From a virus, in IMG/VR virus record IMGVR_UViG_3300037258_000441, positions 1 to 31,184 of that record: DNA of 31,184 nucleotides. One strand, written 5' to 3'. A program made the position numbers and the translations under genes. Positions 1-4,659 of the stretch are shown in pieces; the stretch's first letter is position 1, and each line of letters begins with the position of its first letter. The notes beneath the pieces are model-generated. The model searched no databases and was not told the origin of the DNA. It saw only the letters and a program-made list of their open reading frames with translations.

Positions 1-26
1 CCCCGTCACCAGGCTGGGTCGTGGCC
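1..26 (-). tRNA. possible 5' part of another tRNA, cut by the window edge
   Basis: On the minus strand a candidate acceptor strand GGCCACG begins at 26, only two bases beyond the 3' end of the next tRNA. It is followed by a D-arm-like CCC...GGG hairpin whose loop contains GG. The spacing matches the tight packing of this array. The rest lies outside the window, so anticodon and identity cannot be read. Confidence 0.35.
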
Positions 27-28
27 AG

Positions 29-113
29 CGGAAGGCGGAGGTGCCGACCCCCGCGGCCACGAGGACCGCCACGGGCTTTCAAGGCCCGTTGCCGCGCCGG
101 CGGCGCGCCTTCC
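29..113 (-). tRNA. tRNA-Ser(UGA)
   Basis: Acceptor GGAAGGC pairs perfectly with GCCTTCC. The D-stem is GCC/GGC. The anticodon stem CGGGC/GCCCG carries loop CTTGAAA, so the anticodon is TGA. A long variable arm (GCGG...CCGC) fits serine class II. The T-loop is the unusual GTCGGCA instead of TTCRANY, as in two threonine tRNAs of this array. Discriminator G; CCA is not encoded. Confidence 0.8.
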
Positions 114-117
114 AAGG

Positions 118-200
118 CAGAGAGCGACGGACTCGAACCGCAGCGCTTGCACGCCCACTCGCTTTCGAGGCGGTGCCCGCGCCTGGCGGGTTCACTCTCC
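118..200 (-). tRNA. tRNA-Ser(CGA), weak anticodon stem
   Basis: Acceptor GGAGAGT pairs with GCTCTCT (two wobbles). The D-stem is CCC/GGG, loop CTCGAAA gives anticodon CGA, and a long variable arm is present. The T-loop TTCGAGT is canonical. The anticodon stem has only three standard pairs on the intact side, so the gene may be degenerate or fold atypically. Confidence 0.65.
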
Positions 201-247
201 AGGTCAGCTCTCCCGGCTGCCGATGCGAGGCGGCGGCCAGGAGATGG

Positions 248-334
248 CGGAGGACGGAGAAATCGAATCCCAGTGCCTTCCCGGCACCCGGCCGCCTTCC
301 AAGCGGTGCCAGCACCCTGGCTGGTTCATCCTCC
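248..334 (-). tRNA. tRNA-Ser(GGA)
   Basis: Acceptor GGAGGAT/GTCCTCC, anticodon loop TTGGAAG (anticodon GGA), long variable arm (CGGGTGCC.../GGCAC) and T-loop TTCGATT. The outermost pairs of the anticodon and T stems are mismatched. The 47 bases between this gene and the previous tRNA show no gene. Confidence 0.78.
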
Positions 335-338
335 AAGG

Positions 339-424
339 CGGAGAGCGGAGCAATCGAAGCCCATGCCCGACGAGGCACGCACTCGTTAGCAGCGAGGCCC
401 GGCCGCCCGGCCGGTTCGCTCTCC
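339..424 (-). tRNA. tRNA-Ser(GCU)
   Basis: Acceptor GGAGAGC pairs perfectly with GCTCTCC. The anticodon loop CTGCTAA (anticodon GCT) sits on a CTCG/CGAG stem. A class II variable arm and T-loop TTCGATT follow. With the three preceding genes it completes decoding of both serine codon boxes. Confidence 0.8.
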
Positions 425-430
425 ACGCGG

Positions 431-530
431 AAAGGGACCGGCGGCAAGCGGACAGGCAGTACGCGCAGACCGCCCTGGCCGTGACCCGCCGACTTGGACG
501 CCCCGGTTTGCAGCCGAGCGCCACTCCCTC
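431..530 (-). other. tRNA-like remnant with Cys-type anticodon loop
   Basis: Between two good tRNAs the minus strand has the stem-loop CTCGG-CTGCAAA-CCGGG, which would be a GCA (Cys) anticodon arm. The ends GAGGGA (530-525) and TCCCTT (437-432) are complementary. No acceptable D-arm or T-arm is visible between them, so this is a decayed tRNA or another small RNA rather than a confident gene. Confidence 0.25.
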
Positions 531-532
531 GG

Positions 533-606
533 TACCGAACCCCGGACTCGAACCGGGACCATTTTCCGCCCTGAACGGAACGCCTCTGCCATTGGGCTAG
601 TTCGGC
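533..606 (-). tRNA. tRNA with Leu anticodon (CAG), short variable loop
   Basis: Acceptor GCCGAAC/GTTCGGT, anticodon stem TTCCG/CGGAA with loop TTCAGGG (anticodon CAG), T-arm CCCGG-TTCGAGT-CCGGG, discriminator A. The variable region is only six bases, whereas bacterial tRNA-Leu is class II with a long arm. Codon CUG is inferred; charging by LeuRS is uncertain. Confidence 0.75.
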
Positions 607-611
607 TTGCG

Positions 612-651
612 AGCGGATACCGGGTCTCGAACCCGGGGCCTCGACCATGGC
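612..651 (-). tRNA. 3' half of a split tRNA-Gly(GCC)
   Basis: Minus-strand order: loop end GCCAT, anticodon-stem strand GGTCG, variable AGGCC, perfect T-arm CCGGG-TTCGAGA-CCCGG, acceptor strand TATCCGC, discriminator T. Its best acceptor and anticodon-stem partners are at 1527-1557, across a nuclease gene. Immediately upstream (652-686) lies a second D-arm-like stretch (TAGTGTCAGCGGTAAGCACG) resembling that of tRNA-Thr(GGU). The seven bases before it, GTGACCG, do not pair with TATCCGC. Confidence 0.75.
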
Positions 652-709
652 CAAGGTCACGTGCTTACCGCTGACACTACGGTCACATGTAAGCGGCCGG
701 AGGGGGGTG

Positions 710-1483
710 TCACACCTTGAAGGCCGCGTACTTTGCATCAAGGATGATCCCGGCTCGCCCCTCCACAACCTCATACGGGATGAGGTAGGTCGCATCCCCG
801 TTGGCGATGATGAAGAAGAAGTCGATAACGCCCGGCAGGTATGGGACCTGCCGGTACTTGCCCGCCGCATTCGGCGTCGCTTGCGCGTCGTAGATCGTCC
901 TCGTGAGCCTTACCGAGTACCGACCGCCTTTCGTTCGCGACCGTGTGGTCTTGACCTGGACCTTCTTCAGTCCGTCATCGGACTCAACTATAAGGTCATA
1001 GGGAGCCGGCTCCAGGGGAACCGACACCAGGTAGGTCCGGTCAAGGAACCACCGCGCGGCGACGCTCAGGCCCGAGGTCGCGCTGGGCGGCACCACCTCT
1101 CGGGCAAACGGGAGAGGCTTGGCGATGATCGCCGCTTCGCCACTTCGGGCGTACCCGAAGTGGGAAGTGTCCAGGCGGAGGCGCTTCACGTGGCGCTTCA
1201 GCGCCTCGGCCGCCGATCCGGAATTCTCGGATAGGCCGAGGAGACGGCCGACTTCTGACCAGGTGGTCGCGCTCGTTACAGCCGCCCCGAGCGCGTCGTC
1301 GGTCCATGTCCGCTGATGCGTAAAGTGCACATAGCTCAATCCGAGTTGATCGGACCGGCGGCGGAGCCCCTTGGTCACGCTGGTCGTCTGCAAGCCGAGT
1401 TCTCGTTGAACGGCACGCCATGACGTGCACCTTTGAACCGCAGCTGTCAGTGCGGCATCATCCCAGGTTCGGGCTGGAGGCAT
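710..1483 (-). CDS. PD-(D/E)XK-type homing endonuclease candidate with HTH repeats
   Basis: This 257-residue protein probably cuts DNA and is the likely mobile passenger that splits the tRNA-Gly gene. I chose the ATG at 1483 because GGAG lies five bases upstream and because the neighbouring HNH gene begins with a similar peptide (MPxxRxWxD). Residues about 4-50 and 58-105 form two related helix-turn-helix-like repeats. The C-terminal half carries PYDLIV...KKVQVKTT, with D163 and QVK (Q176, K178) matching a D...(E/Q)xK nuclease core. PD-(D/E)XK homing enzymes such as I-Ssp6803I are known from tRNA introns. An in-frame start at 1522 overlaps the tRNA 5' half and looks incidental. Function is inferred from motifs and position. 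Confidence 0.75.
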   Translation of the reverse strand: MPPARTWDDAALTAAVQRCTSWRAVQRELGLQTTSVTKGLRRRSDQLGLSYVHFTHQRTWTDDALGAAVTSATTWSEVGRLLGLSENSGSAAEALKRHVKRLRLDTSHFGYARSGEAAIIAKPLPFAREVVPPSATSGLSVAARWFLDRTYLVSVPLEPAPYDLIVESDDGLKKVQVKTTRSRTKGGRYSVRLTRTIYDAQATPNAAGKYRQVPYLPGVIDFFFIIANGDATYLIPYEVVEGRAGIILDAKYAAFKV

Positions 1484-1524
1484 GTCTCCATTATAGCTCA
1501 ATCGGGATACTTGGCCCGCCATAT

Positions 1525-1557
1525 AAGGTCGCGCTCTGACCCCTGAGCTACATCCGC
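1525..1557 (-). tRNA. 5' half of a split tRNA-Gly(GCC)
   Basis: GCGGATG acceptor strand, TA, D-arm GCTC-AGGGGTCA-GAGC, G26, anticodon-stem strand CGACC, then TT of the loop, after which homology to a tRNA stops. The acceptor pairs with TATCCGC at 613-619 and CGACC pairs perfectly with GGTCG at 642-646. The same acceptor occurs in the intact tRNA-Gly(UCC) at 2179-2250, supporting glycine identity. Confidence 0.78.
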
Positions 1558-1567
1558 ATGTCTTGCG

Positions 1568-1640
1568 AGCCTGCTCGGAGGGTCGAACTCCGACTACCGC
1601 CTTACCAAGGCGGCGTGCTCACCGTTGTCACTAAGCAGGC
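1568..1640 (-). tRNA. tRNA-Thr(GGU)
   Basis: Perfect acceptor GCCTGCT/AGCAGGC, D-arm TAGTGACAACGGTGAGCACG, anticodon arm CCGCC-TTGGTAA-GGCGG (anticodon GGT), T-arm CGGAG-TTCGACC-CTCCG, discriminator T. Canonical in all arms. Confidence 0.9.
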
Positions 1641-1645
1641 ATGAG

Positions 1646-1720
1646 CTGGGCGCCCAGGACTCGGACCTGGAAACTCTCGGGTCAAAGCCGAGCGGGTCTG
1701 CCTGATTCCCCTACCGCCCA
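1646..1720 (-). tRNA. tRNA-Gln(UUG)
   Basis: Acceptor TGGGCGG/GCGCCCA (six pairs plus one mismatch at position 7), D-stem GGG/CCC, anticodon arm CTCGG-CTTTGAC-CCGAG (anticodon TTG), T-arm CCAGG-TCCGAGT-CCTGG. The weak U1-A72 first pair and G73 agree with glutamine identity. Confidence 0.87.
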
Positions 1721-1724
1721 CCGG

Positions 1725-1792
1725 AGCCGCCATTCGGTGCCGACCCGAACCGCCTGCCTTACAAGGGCAGGGCCACAGCCGTGCGTGGCGGC
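1725..1792 (-). tRNA. tRNA-Thr(UGU), compact with odd T-loop
   Basis: Perfect acceptor GCCGCCA/TGGCGGC, anticodon arm CTGCC-CTTGTAA-GGCAG (anticodon TGT), T-stem TTCGG/CCGAA enclosing loop GTCGGCA. Only 15 bases separate acceptor and anticodon stems (CGCACGGCTGTGGCC), giving a very short D-arm. Total length is 68 bases. The same architecture recurs at 1876-1943. Confidence 0.82.
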
Positions 1793-1797
1793 GGGAG

Positions 1798-1872
1798 TGT
1801 CCCCGGCCGGATTTGAACCGGCACTGTCCAGGCCCTCGACCTGGCGCCTCCTGCCTGTTGGGCTACGAGGAC
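1798..1872 (-). tRNA. tRNA with Leu anticodon (GAG), short variable loop
   Basis: Acceptor GTCCTCG/CGGGGAC, D-stem GCC/GGC, anticodon stem CCAGG/CCTGG with loop TCGAGGG (anticodon GAG, C at position 33 instead of U), T-arm GCCGG-TTCAAAT-CCGGC, discriminator A. The short variable loop makes it class I, unlike ordinary tRNA-Leu. Confidence 0.78.
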
Positions 1873-1875
1873 ATA

Positions 1876-1943
1876 AGCCGATACCCGGTGCCGACCCGGG
1901 TCGCCCGCCGCACGAAGGCGAGGCCGCAGCCGTGCGCATCGGC
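1876..1943 (-). tRNA. tRNA-Thr(CGU), compact with odd T-loop
   Basis: Acceptor GCCGATG/TATCGGC, anticodon arm TCGCC-TTCGTGC-GGCGG (anticodon CGT), T-arm CCCGG-GTCGGCA-CCGGG. The D region CGCACGGCTGCGGCC differs by one base from that of tRNA-Thr(UGU). Length 68 bases. The shared design argues for a real, duplicated structural type rather than decay. Confidence 0.82.
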
Positions 1944-1944
1944 A

Positions 1945-2021
1945 TGGCTACCCTCCCTGGATTCGAACCAGGAACCTCTTGGATCAGAGCCAAGCGCTAC
2001 TGCCGGTTGAGCTAGAGGGTA
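1945..2021 (-). tRNA. tRNA-Gln(CUG) with encoded CCA
   Basis: Perfect acceptor TACCCTC/GAGGGTA, D-stem GCT/AGC, anticodon arm CTTGG-CTCTGAT-CCAAG (anticodon CTG), T-arm CCTGG-TTCGAAT-CCAGG, discriminator G followed by CCA in the DNA. Canonical. Confidence 0.92.
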
Positions 2022-2027
2022 CCGAGG

Positions 2028-2101
2028 TAGGCGCGGCGAGACTTGAACTCGCAACCTCCGCCTTTTGAGGACGGACGCTCTCCGAATTGGCGTACACGCC
2101 C
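2028..2101 (-). tRNA. tRNA with Leu anticodon (CAA), short variable loop
   Basis: Acceptor GGGCGTG/CGCGCCT, D-stem CGC/GCG, anticodon arm CCGTC-CTCAAAA-GGCGG (anticodon CAA), variable AGGTT, T-arm GCGAG-TTCAAGT-CTCGC, discriminator A. Third Leu-anticodon tRNA in the array without a long variable arm. Confidence 0.85.
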
Positions 2102-2102
2102 G

Positions 2103-2173
2103 TGCGCCACCAGGGGATCGAACCCCGTTCCGCTGATTAAGAGTCAGCTGCATCACCATAATGCTTGCGGCGC
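2103..2173 (-). tRNA. tRNA-Lys(CUU)
   Basis: Acceptor GCGCCGC/GTGGCGC, D-arm GCAT-TATGGTG-ATGC, anticodon arm GCTGA-CTCTTAA-TCAGC (anticodon CTT), T-arm CGGGG-TTCGATC-CCCTG, discriminator A. Canonical. Confidence 0.92.
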
Positions 2174-2178
2174 GTGAG

Positions 2179-2250
2179 AGCGGATAGCGGGGATCGAACC
2201 CGCGTAGCTTGCTTGGAAGGCAAGTGCCTGAGCCACTCGGCCACATCCGC
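2179..2250 (-). tRNA. tRNA-Gly(UCC)
   Basis: Acceptor GCGGATG/TATCCGC, D-stem GCC/GGC, anticodon arm CTTGC-CTTCCAA-GCAAG (anticodon TCC), T-arm GCGGG-TTCGATC-CCCGC, discriminator T. The acceptor is identical to that of the split tRNA-Gly. Confidence 0.92.
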
Positions 2251-2251
2251 G

Positions 2252-2324
2252 TGAGTCCCGCCGGGATCGAACCAGCCGCCTGCAGGGCTTCAACCTGCCG
2301 CTCTGCCAACTGAGCTAGAGACCC
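2252..2324 (-). tRNA. tRNA-Phe(GAA)
   Basis: Acceptor GGGTCTC/GGGACTC, D-arm GCTC-AGTTGGCA-GAGC, anticodon arm GCAGG-TTGAAGC-CCTGC (anticodon GAA), T-arm GCTGG-TTCGATC-CCGGC, discriminator A. Confidence 0.9.
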
Positions 2325-2327
2325 AAG

Positions 2328-2366
2328 GTCCAGGTACGAGGACTCGAACCTCGCCTGCCTGCTCCC
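2328..2366 (-). tRNA. 3' half of a tRNA, 5' half not found
   Basis: A clear T-arm CGAGG-TTCGAGT-CCTCG is followed by acceptor strand TACCTGG and ACC. Directly upstream, AGCAG could be the 3' strand of an anticodon stem and CTAGGGG part of its loop. There the HNH gene's stop codon begins. The expected partner CCAGGTA is absent from the flanks of the HNH gene. Confidence 0.6.
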
Positions 2367-3032
2367 CTAGCTAGCCACCTTCTCGTAGAAGTTACGATTC
2401 CGCGCATACGTGGCTGTCTGTGTATGGCAGTTCGGACAGAGGAAGCACAGGTTGGATCGACGGCAATCCAGGTAATTGCCGTTGATGTGCTCAACCTGCA
2501 AGGTCAGCGGCCTTCCTCGCCACTCGGGTTCCTGGCCGCACTCCGCGCAAAGGTGCGGCTCTCCGGCCGCGATGAGTGCCCGCCGAAGCTGCGTGGCCCG
2601 GGCGCGCCTGGAACCGGGCGCGAGGACGATGAGTACCTCACTCGGCGCCTTGGCCTTGTTGTTGCCTTGGGGCAGTCGGCGCTGGCTGAAATGCGAGGTA
2701 TCCAGGCCAAGCGCCTTGATCCTTCGTGAGACATGGCTGAAGCTTCCGCCGTTAGGCCCGTAGCCGCCCTTGCGCAACACCTCGGTCACGCTGTCACTGG
2801 CCTTGACCAGGGCGGCCAGCGCCTCATCATCGACTCGCTTGGACCGATTCCGGATCGACTGGGCGCTGCAAAGGCGGCTTGTGTCCAGTCCCAGCTCCGT
2901 GGCGCGCCTGATAACGTGCCGGATGCTGCTGTTCCCCGTAAGCCCGAGGCGGATGGCAAGGTCGCGTTGGCTCGTTGCAAGGGTGGCGTGGTGACTCAGG
3001 TCAGCATCTGTCCAGAAACGGCCTTGAGGCAT
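2367..3032 (-). CDS. HNH endonuclease with HTH-repeat DNA-binding domain
   Basis: This 221-residue protein is probably a homing-type HNH nuclease. Residues 6-55 and about 68-115 are two HTH-like repeats, each ending near the peptide LGLDTS. This arrangement resembles the N-terminus of the PD-(D/E)XK protein at 710-1483. The C-terminal HNH/zinc domain has C162xxC165, VEHINGN (H182), a conserved SN, and C199xxCH. I chose the ATG at 3032 because a GAAGG ribosome site precedes it and its start peptide (MPQGRFWTD) matches the sister gene. The stop codon lies at the edge of a tRNA 3' half, so insertion into a tRNA is likely. Target specificity is unknown. Confidence 0.85.
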   Translation of the reverse strand: MPQGRFWTDADLSHHATLATSQRDLAIRLGLTGNSSIRHVIRRATELGLDTSRLCSAQSIRNRSKRVDDEALAALVKASDSVTEVLRKGGYGPNGGSFSHVSRRIKALGLDTSHFSQRRLPQGNNKAKAPSEVLIVLAPGSRRARATQLRRALIAAGEPHLCAECGQEPEWRGRPLTLQVEHINGNYLDCRRSNLCFLCPNCHTQTATYARNRNFYEKVAS

Positions 3033-3116
3033 GCCTTCAGTATATCGCGGTAGGGTAGGAATGACATGGAGATCGCGCCAATCCAGCACGTTTGCCCTTG
3101 CGCTATATGATTGCGG

Positions 3117-3188
3117 TCGGGAACCCCGGAGTCGAACCGGGTTCATCCTGGTCCCAGGCCAGGCGGGTTACCGTCTCCCTCGCTCCCG
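3117..3188 (-). tRNA. tRNA-Pro(UGG)
   Basis: Acceptor CGGGAGC/GTTCCCG, D-stem GGG/CCC with loop AGACGGTAA, anticodon arm CCTGG-CCTGGGA-CCAGG (anticodon TGG), T-arm CCCGG-TTCGACT-CCGGG, discriminator A followed by CC. Position 33 is T and 37 is G, as expected for proline. Confidence 0.92.
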
Positions 3189-3301
3189 TGGAGCGGCGAG
3201 TGGTTCCGGCCCGGTCGCTTGGATTCGCGCCGGGTGCTGCCGGTTGCCGTTGCGCGCGGGATAGCTGGTCCCGCTGCGGGTGCCGTGCCTCGGCTCGCCA
3301 C
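3189..3301 (-). other. tRNA-sized structured element with paired ends and TCCA tail
   Basis: It fills the slot between tRNA-Pro and tRNA-Ala. The ends GTGGCGAG and CTCGCCGC form eight pairs and are followed by TCCA, like an acceptor stem with templated CCA. Inside are GCC-GAGGCAC-GGC and GCGGGA-CCAGCTA-TCCCGC hairpins. I cannot find a T-arm, so it is either an odd or decayed tRNA or another small RNA. Confidence 0.4.
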
Positions 3302-3302
3302 G

Positions 3303-3376
3303 TGGACCGCGTCGGGTTCGAACCGACAACCTTCTCCTTGCAGGGGAGTTGCTCTACCAGTTGGAGCTAGCAGCCC
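3303..3376 (-). tRNA. tRNA-Ala(UGC)
   Basis: Acceptor GGGCTGC/GCGGTCC contains the G3-U70 wobble that defines alanine identity. D-arm GCTC-CAACTGGTA-GAGC, anticodon loop CCTGCAA (anticodon TGC, C at position 33), T-arm GTCGG-TTCGAAC-CCGAC, discriminator A. Confidence 0.88.
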
Positions 3377-3380
3377 AGGG

Positions 3381-3426
3381 CCGCCGCAATGGTCGCGGCG
3401 GCAGGGGCAGGCATGGCGGCCTGCCC
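3381..3426. other. tandem perfect hairpins between tRNAs
   Basis: Two adjacent GC-rich perfect inverted repeats: CCGCCGC/GCGGCGG around seven bases (3381-3401) and GGGCAGGC/GCCTGCCC around six bases (3405-3426). Neither has a T-run. They may help processing or protect transcript ends. Bases 3427-3479 show no gene. Confidence 0.5.
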
Positions 3427-3479
3427 GTTAGATGCTCACGCTATGGACGTGTCAACAGTCAAGCCCGTCGTGGGGCTCG

Positions 3480-3554
3480 CAGGGACGGAGAGGCTCGAAC
3501 TCCCGCTACACCCGGTTTTGGAGACCGGGGCTCTACCAGCTGAGCTACATCCCT
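3480..3554 (-). tRNA. tRNA-Trp(CCA)
   Basis: Acceptor AGGGATG/CGTCCCT, D-arm GCTC-AGCTGGTA-GAGC, anticodon arm CCGGT-CTCCAAA-ACCGG (anticodon CCA), T-arm GGGAG-TTCGAGC-CTCTC, discriminator G. Canonical, and the first tRNA of the array in transcription order. Confidence 0.94.
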
Positions 3555-3565
3555 ATGAAACTGAA

Positions 3566-3597
3566 AGCCGCCCGTCAGGCTTTTCCTGAGGGCGGCT
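3566..3597 (-). terminator. long hairpin after the structural operon
   Basis: AGCCGCCC/GGGCGGCT (8 bp) is stacked on TCAGG/CCTGA (5 bp) with one bulged base and a five-base loop. On the minus strand it is followed by TTCAGTTTC, a weak U-rich tract. It sits between the last structural-operon gene and the tRNA array. Confidence 0.6.
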
Positions 3598-3743
3598 CCC
3601 GGTAGCGGACTTCCGTCCTATCCGGGGGCCTTCCCGATGCCCAGGAAGCGCTGCGAGCACGGGTATCCGTGCCCTCGGGATTCGGTCGCTCGCCTGAACG
3701 TCATGACTCCATCATAAGCCCCCGAAGCGAGACCGCAACGGAA
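3598..3743 (-). other. intergenic region with several small hairpins
   Basis: No gene is visible. On the minus strand there are GCACGG-ATAC-CCGTGC, CTTCC...GGAAG, and GGAC-GGAA-GTCC (a GNRA-type loop) nested inside CCGG...CCGG, all in about 80 bases. This could be an untranslated leader, a processing region for the tRNA transcript, or a small RNA. Confidence 0.35.
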
Positions 3744-3938
3744 TTACCCGGCCGGGCCCGCGGGCTTCCGGTCGCACGGACGGCAGATGTAGCCGCCCTC
3801 GTCTGGCTTCTCGATCGCGTGCCTGGCGCACAGCGGGGTCAGGCATCGCAGGCAGTCGGCTACCGGGGCCTGGGGGCGGGCACCGCGTCCTCGCCTCCTG
3901 GCCCCGCACCTGCCGCACACGCCCCGCTGTCCCGGCAC
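3744..3938 (-). CDS. small zinc-finger protein
   Basis: This 64-residue product has the cysteine pattern CGRCG ... CLRC ... C-x-RH ... YICRPC, suggesting one or two zinc sites. The GTG at 3938 follows the upstream stop codon by six bases, with GCGAGG just before it. Basic residues suggest nucleic-acid or protein binding. It is the last gene of the structural operon before the hairpin at 3566-3597. I do not recognise a named family. Confidence 0.65.
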   Translation of the reverse strand: MPGQRGVCGRCGARRRGRGARPQAPVADCLRCLTPLCARHAIEKPDEGGYICRPCDRKPAGPAG

Positions 3939-3946
3939 GGCCTCGC

Positions 3947-4621
3947 CTAGGCGGCCTGAGCGGCCTGGAGGCGGCCGAGCACCTCGGCCTTCGTGCCGGA
4001 CGCGTCGATGCCAAAGCGCTTCGCGTGCGCACGCAGCTCGCTGGCGGTCATGGCGTCCAGGTTGATGGGAACGCTTTCCGGGACGGCGGGCAGTGCCTCG
4101 CGCATGCCCGTGCCGCACTCGCCGCAGAACTTCGACGCCGCCGGGTTCTCGTGGCCGTCCGGGCACGTCACCGTGCCGGATGCCTGCTCCTCGGGGACCA
4201 CCGAGCCGCACTCCGCGCAGAACTTCGCCCCGGCCCGGTTCTGGTGGCCGTCCGGGCACGCCGTCATCGCGGGGGCATCCGGCATGCCTCCTGTGATCCG
4301 GGACCTCAGCGTCTCCGGCAGCTCGACTCCGGCCAGCTTCGCCAGCGCCATGGCCAGCACCTGGTCCCGGTCCATCGCGCCGCGCTTCTGGAAATCATCG
4401 CGGGCCAGCTTCTCGTCGTAGGTCTCCGCGATCTCCGAGATCGTGGATGACCAGCCGGGCTCACCGCGAAGGAAGTCCTCACAGCCCCCGGCGCACGTCA
4501 GCGCCCACAGCTTCACGGGCTGGCCGTCCGGCCCGGCCGGGCGGTCATGGATGCTGCCGCAGCCGCCGTGGCCGGTGCCTATGCTCACCTGCCGGTGGCT
4601 GCTCATCGCGTAAACGGTCAC
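3947..4621 (-). CDS. double zinc-ribbon and SAP-domain protein
   Basis: This 224-residue protein has two zinc ribbons of the same design in its centre (CPDGHQN...FCAECG and CPDGHEN...FCGECG), apparently a tandem duplication. It ends in a SAP-like helix-extended-helix motif (TASELRAHAKRFGIDASG). SAP domains usually bind DNA. The N-terminal part has a CGSIHDR...CAGGCEDF pattern that may bind another metal. The GTG at 4621 is preceded by AAGGAG at eleven bases; an in-frame ATG five codons later is the alternative. Its place downstream of head genes suggests a virion or DNA-associated role, which is inference. Confidence 0.8.
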   Translation of the reverse strand: MTVYAMSSHRQVSIGTGHGGCGSIHDRPAGPDGQPVKLWALTCAGGCEDFLRGEPGWSSTISEIAETYDEKLARDDFQKRGAMDRDQVLAMALAKLAGVELPETLRSRITGGMPDAPAMTACPDGHQNRAGAKFCAECGSVVPEEQASGTVTCPDGHENPAASKFCGECGTGMREALPAVPESVPINLDAMTASELRAHAKRFGIDASGTKAEVLGRLQAAQAA

Positions 4622-4659
4622 GCTGCTGCCATCTCCTTGTCGTTGCTTGGCGGCCGGGG

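Noticed and set aside
652-1524. Standard group I intron in the split tRNA
   Set aside because: No P, Q, R or S elements like those in the capsid introns; only short complementarity (ATGGC with GCCAT) near the ends, which is also explained by the palindromic anticodon loop.
2328-2430. Complete tRNA overlapping the HNH C-terminus using CCACGTA as 5' acceptor
   Set aside because: Six of seven acceptor pairs form, but no D-arm or seven-base anticodon loop fits, and the sequence encodes the conserved HNH tail.
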